NCBI GenBank assembly: GCA_028713675.1
Contig: JAQTNV010000060.1
Span: forward strand, 1-20,280
DNA: 20,280 bases
Source of the DNA: a bacterium
GTDB lineage: Bacteria; Desulfobacterota; JAPLJL01
Reading direction: 5' to 3'
Below are positions 15,183 to 20,280 of this stretch, piece by piece. Under the pieces are notes generated by a model. It saw only the letters and a program-made list of their open reading frames with translations. It did no database searches and had not been told where the DNA came from. Positions within the stretch are counted from its first letter, which is position 1. Each line of letters opens with the position of its first letter. The translations under genes and the position numbers were made by a program.

Positions 15183-16037
15183 TCAGCTCAGCATTTGCTT
15201 GAGAAAAGTGTATACCTTCTCAATCCGGGGATCGTTGTTGTTCACGGAGATGGCTTCGATTATTTCCAACATTGATGAACCGGCGAATTCAGGATGATTA
15301 TTTGAAACCGAGCCGATGATTTTCGACCATTCCGATAGCCCCAGGAGAGCGCATTTTGAATCCAGGCTGAAACCGGAGAACTGGGGCGAGTTCTTCTTCA
15401 CTTCTTCATCGACCTCGGCCAGGATCTCATTCAGAATCTTGAGGTTTCTCTCCCCGGATGCTTTCTTCTTTTCCCCCGCTCCGGGTTTCGTACCCGGACC
15501 GGCTGCCGCTTTTTCGGCCGGTGCGGGCGCCGGAGCGGCCGGTGCGGACTTCGCGGATTTCTCGCTTTTCGGTTCGAGAAAATCCTTCTGGTTCAATTTT
15601 TCCAGTTTTTGCGCCAACTCACCCGGGCTGATGACCTGGCCCGGGGGAAAATCCTCCGGAAACTGCCGGGAAACGTGCGGAATGATTTTTTCCGAAAATT
15701 CCGGATAATTTCCCACCAGCTTCGCGATCAGGCGGGTGTATTCGAGAATATTCGCGGCCCGGGTCAGATCATTATCAACCTTCCCGGCTTCCCGAATTTT
15801 CAGGTATCTCCAAAACTTAGGGGCCCGTTTCTCAAGAAAATCAACCAGCCACTGATAGTTATCCCCGATTATATACGGGTCTTCGATAACCCCCTGCAGG
15901 GTCTGATATTCCCGGGATTTCCGGGCCGCTTCCACGGCCGCTTCATAGTTGATGTTCGCGGGTCCGGATACGGTCAAACCCGTGCCTAATCCATTGATGG
16001 TAGCGGGTTTATCGGTCGATGCTTTCCTGTCTGCCAT
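15183..16037 (-). CDS. Protein of unknown function, two helical halves joined by an Ala/Pro linker
   Basis: I do not recognise this 284-residue protein. It has no signal peptide or membrane segment and looks cytoplasmic. The N-terminal half (about 30-150) is predicted mostly helical with YQWLVDFLEKRAPKFWRYL. Residues about 155-196 are an Ala/Pro/Lys/Glu linker. The C-terminal half (about 197-284) is again helical. Each half contains a similar short motif, LIAKLVGNYPEF (103-114) and IIGSVSNNHPEF (240-251), suggesting a repeated helical unit. No clear ribosome-binding site precedes the ATG. It stands between long gaps, probably as a single-gene unit before the GH38 gene. Confidence 0.65.
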   Translation of the reverse strand: MADRKASTDKPATINGLGTGLTVSGPANINYEAAVEAARKSREYQTLQGVIEDPYIIGDNYQWLVDFLEKRAPKFWRYLKIREAGKVDNDLTRAANILEYTRLIAKLVGNYPEFSEKIIPHVSRQFPEDFPPGQVISPGELAQKLEKLNQKDFLEPKSEKSAKSAPAAPAPAPAEKAAAGPGTKPGAGEKKKASGERNLKILNEILAEVDEEVKKNSPQFSGFSLDSKCALLGLSEWSKIIGSVSNNHPEFAGSSMLEIIEAISVNNNDPRIEKVYTFLKQMLS

Positions 16038-16147
16038 TGATTGCTAACTAATTAAAAAACCTTGAATAATTAAGATTGAAAAAATAAAGCAAGATCAACT
16101 TTTATCGAAAAAACTCGTTTTTTTCTCATTTAAAACCCCTCGATTTT

Positions 16148-16176
16148 ATGATCATGCTTTCATAAATCTTTGTCAA
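16148..16176 (-). promoter_or_regulatory. Possible promoter for the 15183-16037 gene
   Basis: On the - strand a perfect TTGACA (+ strand 16171-16176) is followed after 17 nt by GATCAT (16148-16153), which matches TATAAT at four positions. The region between it and the start codon is AT-rich. The weak -10 makes this a tentative call. Confidence 0.3.
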
Positions 16177-16337
16177 TCGGGCAGGGACACCATTTCCCGG
16201 ACAGTTTGAACAAACCATTTACCAACAGCATGATTAAGACCAAAAAATAATATTAAGTTTTCGTGTATTTTTTCCTTTTTTAAATCTCCCCCTCCGGGTC
16301 TGCTTCCAGCCCATAGGGGTGGTTTACAGGCCAGAGG

Positions 16338-16411
16338 GACCCTACGGGTCGGAGACCTTCCCCTCTTTTAACAAAGAGGGGTAAAAATTTTCCCCCTTTA
16401 TTGAAAGGGGG
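16338..16411. repeat. Cluster of hairpins in the 16038-16468 gap
   Basis: Three palindromes in a row. GACCC/GGGTC lies at 16338-16350. A perfect 9-bp stem, CCCCTCTTT (16360-16368) with AAAGAGGGG (16373-16381), has a 4-nt loop. A perfect 8-bp stem, CCCCCTTT (16392-16399) with AAAGGGGG (16404-16411), has loop ATTG. On the - strand the second hairpin is followed by AAAATTTTT, so it may also terminate the lipoprotein transcript from the right. The remaining part of this 431-bp gap is AT-rich; I see no gene in it. Confidence 0.6.
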
Positions 16412-16435
16412 AAAAAGGGGGATTAAAAAAATAGC

Positions 16436-16468
16436 AGCTTTGCGCTTTGTATTTCACTTATAGCTTCT
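16436..16468 (-). repeat. Weak heptanucleotide array at the PKD-like lipoprotein stop
   Basis: AGCTTTG and CGCTTTG are two good 7-nt units; TATTTCA, CTTATAG and CTTCT follow in register but are poorly conserved. They lie directly next to the TAA at 16469-16471. It fits the pattern of the other arrays but would not be called alone. Confidence 0.35.
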
Positions 16469-17413
16469 TTACGGCGGACCCGGCATGTCCTCCGATATTT
16501 CGAACGTAAGTTCAACCACGGCCTGGCCGCCTTTCGGTTCCTCCTTAGGCTTCTCCCCTACCTCGTCTCGAGCCACAAGATAAACCGGATATAAACCCGG
16601 CTCCTTGGGGGTCGTCCATTCCACTTCCGGCAGATTGTCTTTTTCCAGACGGCCTTTGAGTATCCACCATCGGTAAGCGACAGTGTCTCCCTCATCCTGA
16701 TCAAGCGCCTTGGCGGTAAGGGTTACCTTTTCACCGGGACCGGCATGAAAATTAACCATGGAAGCATCCTGGATCGCCGGGGGCGCGGAGATCTCCTGGA
16801 TGTAGGGATTATGGTTAACCCCGGTTTTTTCACTTACCTTGACCGATTTGGCCGCCAGATCGTATTTCCCGGTCATGTCCTGTCCCTGGATCACCGCGGC
16901 CAGGGTGGCGGCGGAATCAGCCGCCAGCAGAAACACACTGTACGGAACAGATTCCTCTTCCGGGATTTTATGATCAGGAATTGTAATCGTGCAGGGATTG
17001 CCCTGGGAGATAAAAATCCCGCACTCCTGGGGCTGGGGGCACTGGGCAAGAAGGTTTAACAAATCGGAAAGTTTGAAATCGCTTAAATTTAAATTGAAAT
17101 TTATCGCCGTCAGGGCATCCGGATATAAAGCAACCCAGTAATAAACCATCTGGTCACTTCCCTGCCTCCAGGTTTCTGGATCAACGACGGTAGCCTTAAT
17201 TTCCACCGAACTTCCGGGACTGGCTTCCGGGGGATCGGCCACGATGGAAATTGTCTGCACCCTTCGAATCTTCCCGAGGGTATCCCGGACGTCGACTCCG
17301 CAGGCGGCAATAAAAACCGGCAGCAAGTAGCAAGTCGCCAGCAACAGACAAACGAAAGTCTTTATCAAATTCTTCGGGAATAAATATCTTTCCCCTTTTT
17401 TCTTATTTTTCAT
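16469..17413 (-). CDS. Lipoprotein with PKD/Ig-like region, unknown function
   Basis: The start is the ATG at 17413, with GAGG 6 nt upstream; a TTG one codon earlier is a poorer choice. 314 residues. The signal peptide ends at Cys38 (FIAACG), a plausible lipobox. The mature part has beta-rich segments resembling PKD/Ig-like domains, in particular TISIVADPPEASPGSSVEIKATV and GEKVTLTAKALDQDEGDTVAYRWWI...EWTTPKEPGLYPVYLVARD. Such domains usually act in protein or glycan contacts at the surface. Part of the signal peptide (LLATCYLLPV) is encoded by a heptamer array. It follows the TonB-dependent receptor by about 90 bp and may share its transcript. The exact role cannot be told. Confidence 0.75.
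   Translation of the reverse strand: MKNKKKGERYLFPKNLIKTFVCLLLATCYLLPVFIAACGVDVRDTLGKIRRVQTISIVADPPEASPGSSVEIKATVVDPETWRQGSDQMVYYWVALYPDALTAINFNLNLSDFKLSDLLNLLAQCPQPQECGIFISQGNPCTITIPDHKIPEEESVPYSVFLLAADSAATLAAVIQGQDMTGKYDLAAKSVKVSEKTGVNHNPYIQEISAPPAIQDASMVNFHAGPGEKVTLTAKALDQDEGDTVAYRWWILKGRLEKDNLPEVEWTTPKEPGLYPVYLVARDEVGEKPKEEPKGGQAVVELTFEISEDMPGPP
17322..17349 (-). repeat. Heptanucleotide array within the signal-peptide coding region
   Basis: AGCAAGT occurs twice in tandem (17322-17335), followed in register by CGCCAGC and AACAGAC. Read on the - strand this encodes the leucine-rich LLATCYLLP core of the signal peptide. It is the only heptamer array lying inside a convincing reading frame. 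Confidence 0.5.
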
Positions 17414-17468
17414 CAATTACCTCTAAAATTTCTCCTCCTGAATAATTGGCAGAATTTTTTTCTTTTTT

Positions 17469-17503
17469 ACCGGTCACCTTTGACTGGCTACCGGTAACCT
17501 GTT
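17469..17503 (-). repeat. Heptanucleotide array at the TonB-dependent receptor stop
   Basis: Five units in register: ACCGGTC, ACCTTTG, ACTGGCT, ACCGGTA, ACCTGTT. All start with AC, four with ACC. The last base overlaps the TAA (17503-17505) of the receptor gene. Confidence 0.7.
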
Positions 17504-19848
17504 TAAAACTCCGCCTTCATCCCCATAAAGGGAAGGATCGGGATCCAGTATACCTGCCGGGGATCGGTCCAATCATCCGCGTAGATGATCCCGATGACAT
17601 TCTTATGCATATAAACATTCTGAATTTCAAGATAGCCGGAGAGCTTCCAGGTTTTGTAGAGCCAGAGCCTCTCAATCCGCACGTCGAGTCGCTGGTAATC
17701 GGAAAGCTTGGCCGCGTTTAGTTCCCCGTCCGGCATGGGATACCAGAGGTCCCAGTCGGCGTCGTAGAAACCGGGCTTGAGCTTCGTGTAATGCATCCCC
17801 GACTGGTACCGCCACTGGGCCCCGGCGTTCCACTTGGTCGAAAACTGGTAATTCAACACCAGGGCGATCGAATGGGGCTGTTCCCAGGCGGAGGGTGACC
17901 ATTTCCTCTGCCCCGGCCACCACCGCCGGGATTGGGTGTAAGAATAAGTCAGCCAGCCGAAAAATCTCTGGGAAAGCCGGTGCCGGAGAAAAACCTCCAC
18001 CCCGGTGGCGTAGCCTTTTCCCCGGTTGTTGAATTTCAGCACCGGATCCTCGGCCACCATGTTTTGGTAATCCTTGTAGTAACCCTGGAGATCGAGGGAG
18101 AGACTTTTCCCGAACTCCTTCTCCGCACCCAACACGTAATGGACAACCCGGGTGGAATCGATTCCGGGGTTTCCAAACGGTTCAAAAAACTGCGCCGGGT
18201 TAGGGGTCTGGTAGTAGAACCCGAAGGCCCCCTTAAGCTTGAGTCCCGGGATGATCTGGTAATGGAAGCGAAAGCGCGGGGAAAGATCCACCTCTTTGAG
18301 GATCTGGACATAATCCAGGCGCACCCCGGGGATAAGTTTGAATTTCCAGAGGTTGATTTCATCCTCGATCCAAGCCCCGCCGGCCGCGGTTGAATCGTCG
18401 TAATTGGCGGGAAGCCGTTCGGCGAAAGTGACAATGGGAGGAACCGCATCCTCCTCCGTCGGCACATCCATCAGCTGCCCTTTCACCCAATAATGAATGT
18501 AAATCACATCCGCCCCCAGCCGGAAACGGTTCCGGGCGGGGAGATCCCACTCCAGGTATCCCCGCATTCCCGGGGTCTGAAACCTGGAATCGATATAAAG
18601 ATCGCGGTTCAGGTCAACCAGGGCGTGGTCAATCGAGTTGAACGCGGCCAGCCGGAGGGAGAGCCGGGGGGTCAGTAGTGAACGCCAGTTAATCACCTGG
18701 GCATGGAAATCCAACTCGGTGTTCATGCTCCCGGACAGAACGGGGTCACCCCGGTTCTCCAGGCCGGTATGGGCAATCAGGGTATCCGCCGACCCATAGG
18801 TGAACAGGCTCAGCTTGTTCCGCTCGTTCACATCCCAGGCCAATTTGGCCTGGTAATCCCAGAAACGGGGGTAAATCGAGAGGTCATCGCTGGAAGAAAG
18901 CGGGAAAATGTCCAGGTAGCTTCTTCTCCCGGAGAGGAAAAACGATCCCTTCTGGGTCAGCGGGCCTTCCACCTGGCCGCTGGCCAGGAAAAAATTCACG
19001 TCCGCCTTGCCCCCGATCCGGTCCCGCCTTCCCTCCCGGGTGGTGATATCCAGCACCCCGCCGCCGATAAAACCGTAGTCCGGCCCGAACCCCCCCGCGA
19101 AAAAGCGGATGTCCTCGATCATGTCCGGGTTGATCGTGCTGTACCAGCCCCCGAAGTGGAAAAGATTGGCGACCGGGGCCAGGTCCATGACGAAAAAGTT
19201 TTCATCCGGTCCCCCGCCCCGCACGAAAAGCGCCCCGGAAAGGTCCACCCCTCCGCTGGTCACCCCGGGAAGGGTCTGCACCGAGCGGATGATATCCCCG
19301 GAGGTGCCCGCCACTTTCTCGGCCTCGACCTTCTGGATGACCTGCTCGCTCACCTGGCGCTCCCGCCGGGATTCGACCACCACCTCCATCAGGGAATAGA
19401 AACTTTTCTCCAGGTAAACCGTGAGAGTCATTTCCTCCCCGGGGTTGATCGCGACGGTCTCCGGCTCCGGTTTCTTGAAATCCACCATGACCGCGGAAAG
19501 CTGGTATTCGCCGGCCGGAACGGTCAAGGAAAAAACGCCTTTTTTATCGGTCAGGGTGTACTCACTGGTGGGCAGCAGAAAAACGCTCGCCCCTTCGATC
19601 GGTTTCCGGGTGCCTTTTTCCAGGACCCTCCCCCGGACAATCCCGGACTGGATCGCCCGGGTCGGAGCCGCCGGGTACGCGGGGATAATCCCGGCCGTCT
19701 CCGCGACGGGGTAGGTTTCCGGGTCGGGATAGTTTTCCGCCCTCGCGTTCGAGTGCGCCGACAGAATCAGGCCGGCTGAAACGGCCAGGACCAGCCCGAA
19801 AACCGCCGGACTGATACCCGGTCCCGAAATATTTCTTCTCATGCGCAC
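17503..19848 (-). CDS. TonB-dependent outer-membrane receptor with N-terminal carboxypeptidase-regulatory-like domain
   Basis: 781 residues. The signal peptide is cleaved probably after NARA (37). A CarboxypepD-regulatory-like beta domain lies at about 68-150 (GIVRGRVLEKGTRKPIEGASVFLLPT...TDKKGVFSLTVPAGEYQL). A TonB-box-like MEVVVES is at 154-160. The plug is at about 165-275 (IIRSVQTLPGV, LFVRGGGPDENFFVMD, GGVLDITTREG). The beta barrel then runs to a terminal phenylalanine (GMKAEF), the usual outer-membrane insertion signal. The start is GTG with AAAGG 6 nt upstream; an ATG lies two codons later. The neighbouring tonB-like gene suggests a paired energy supply. The substrate cannot be inferred; there is no SusD partner and no nearby siderophore or cobalamin genes. 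Confidence 0.93.
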   Translation of the reverse strand: MRMRRNISGPGISPAVFGLVLAVSAGLILSAHSNARAENYPDPETYPVAETAGIIPAYPAAPTRAIQSGIVRGRVLEKGTRKPIEGASVFLLPTSEYTLTDKKGVFSLTVPAGEYQLSAVMVDFKKPEPETVAINPGEEMTLTVYLEKSFYSLMEVVVESRRERQVSEQVIQKVEAEKVAGTSGDIIRSVQTLPGVTSGGVDLSGALFVRGGGPDENFFVMDLAPVANLFHFGGWYSTINPDMIEDIRFFAGGFGPDYGFIGGGVLDITTREGRRDRIGGKADVNFFLASGQVEGPLTQKGSFFLSGRRSYLDIFPLSSSDDLSIYPRFWDYQAKLAWDVNERNKLSLFTYGSADTLIAHTGLENRGDPVLSGSMNTELDFHAQVINWRSLLTPRLSLRLAAFNSIDHALVDLNRDLYIDSRFQTPGMRGYLEWDLPARNRFRLGADVIYIHYWVKGQLMDVPTEEDAVPPIVTFAERLPANYDDSTAAGGAWIEDEINLWKFKLIPGVRLDYVQILKEVDLSPRFRFHYQIIPGLKLKGAFGFYYQTPNPAQFFEPFGNPGIDSTRVVHYVLGAEKEFGKSLSLDLQGYYKDYQNMVAEDPVLKFNNRGKGYATGVEVFLRHRLSQRFFGWLTYSYTQSRRWWPGQRKWSPSAWEQPHSIALVLNYQFSTKWNAGAQWRYQSGMHYTKLKPGFYDADWDLWYPMPDGELNAAKLSDYQRLDVRIERLWLYKTWKLSGYLEIQNVYMHKNVIGIIYADDWTDPRQVYWIPILPFMGMKAEF

Positions 19849-19926
19849 TTCCGGCCTTTACGTTTTTTCAGCTATCCCTACTGCCCGGTTTCATCCCGGA
19901 AAGTTTGGACTTGAAAAGTTATTCGG

Positions 19927-19968
19927 ACTTTAAACTTTGAACTTTGACCTTTGAACCTTTTTTCCTTT
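19927..19968 (-). repeat. Heptanucleotide array after the tonB-like stop
   Basis: Units in register: ACTTTAA, ACTTTGA, ACTTTGA, CCTTTGA, ACCTTTT, TTCCTTT. It ends 2 nt from the TGA at 19971-19973. It belongs to the same CTTTGA family as the arrays at 5504 and 6323, about 14 kb away. Confidence 0.75.
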
Positions 19969-19970
19969 AA

Positions 19971-20280
19971 TCAATCCACCAGGCGGAAATGAAACGGGAT
20001 CTGCACCTTCACCGCCACCGGCTGGCCATCGTCCGCCCGGGCCGGGTAGAAACTGGCCTTCCGGACCGACGCCAGGGCGGATTCGTCGCAACCGTATCCC
20101 AGGCCCTGTTTGACCACCGCGTCGATAACCCTGCCCGTCTCGTCAATCGAAACCTCGATGATCACCGATCCCGTGATCCCCATCCGGCGGGCCAGGTCCG
20201 GATAGATCGGCTGGATATTTTCCCGGAAACGGGGCAGTTCGGTCACCCGGAAGAGGGGCGCGTAGTGGACCTCCTGGCCC
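19971..20280 (-). CDS. TonB-family energy transducer, C-terminal part (5' end outside window)
   Basis: The frame stays open to the last base; translation upstream of the apparent GTG at 20246 continues as GQEVHYAPLFR, so that codon is internal. The visible about 102 residues are a TonB C-terminal domain: VTELPRFRENIQPIYPDLARRMGITGSVIIEVSIDETGRVIDAVVKQG...ESALASVRKASFYPARADDGQPVAVKVQIPFHFRL. Every usual block is present (PxYPxxAR, GxVxxxxxIDxxGxV, FxPAxxxGxPVxV). The protein would link the inner-membrane proton motive force to the receptor encoded 122 bp downstream. The transmembrane and proline-rich parts are not in view. Confidence 0.9.
   Translation of the reverse strand, partial: GQEVHYAPLFRVTELPRFRENIQPIYPDLARRMGITGSVIIEVSIDETGRVIDAVVKQGLGYGCDESALASVRKASFYPARADDGQPVAVKVQIPFHFRLVD

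Noticed and set aside
18703-19779. A 358-codon open frame opposite the TonB-dependent receptor
   Set aside because: Antisense shadow of a clearly conserved receptor; the translation is Gly/Pro/Arg-rich without motifs.

Overview
The window looks like chromosomal DNA of a Gram-negative, probably uncultured-type bacterium. It encodes a TonB protein, a TonB-dependent outer-membrane receptor, several lipoproteins, a heptose-1-phosphate adenylyltransferase for LPS, and glutamate racemase. By eye it is moderately GC-rich in genes and AT-rich in a few gaps. The methionine synthase without a reactivation domain, the BadH-like dehydrogenase and the FNIII/FGE-type lipoprotein suit an anaerobic or syntrophic lineage (Desulfobacterota- or Aminicenantes-like), but this is inference and nothing here fixes the taxonomy. 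There are no rRNA or tRNA genes, CRISPR arrays, phage genes or transposases.

Layout. Positions 1-2190 (+ strand) hold the end of a GT39-type membrane glycosyltransferase and hisF. All other genes are on the - strand and converge on hisF. In transcription order, from the right edge: tonB-like (partial), TonB-dependent receptor, PKD-like lipoprotein, unknown two-domain protein, GH38 alpha-mannosidase lipoprotein, cysK, rfaE2, murI, metH-like, enoyl-CoA hydratase, BadH-like SDR, PEGA-domain membrane protein, FNIII/FGE lipoprotein. Plausible functional groups are: TonB plus receptor (energised outer-membrane uptake); RfaE2 plus MurI (envelope precursors); enoyl-CoA hydratase plus SDR (CoA-thioester beta-oxidation, perhaps of alicyclic acids); and PEGA plus FNIII/FGE (cell surface). 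CysK and MetH both belong to sulfur amino-acid metabolism but sit apart.

The most unusual feature is not a gene. Nearly every inter-gene gap carries a short array of degenerate 7-nt units (8-nt after rfaE2). The array starts at, or within about 10 nt of, the stop codon of the upstream gene. Unit sequence differs from site to site while the period and position stay constant. One array lies inside a signal-peptide coding region. A second layer of palindromic repeats is present: GTAGGGG...CCCTAC elements on both sides of cysK, a double hairpin at 16360-16411, and a hairpin inside the PEGA gene. The only gap over 300 bases is 16038-16468, which holds a weak promoter candidate and the double hairpin.
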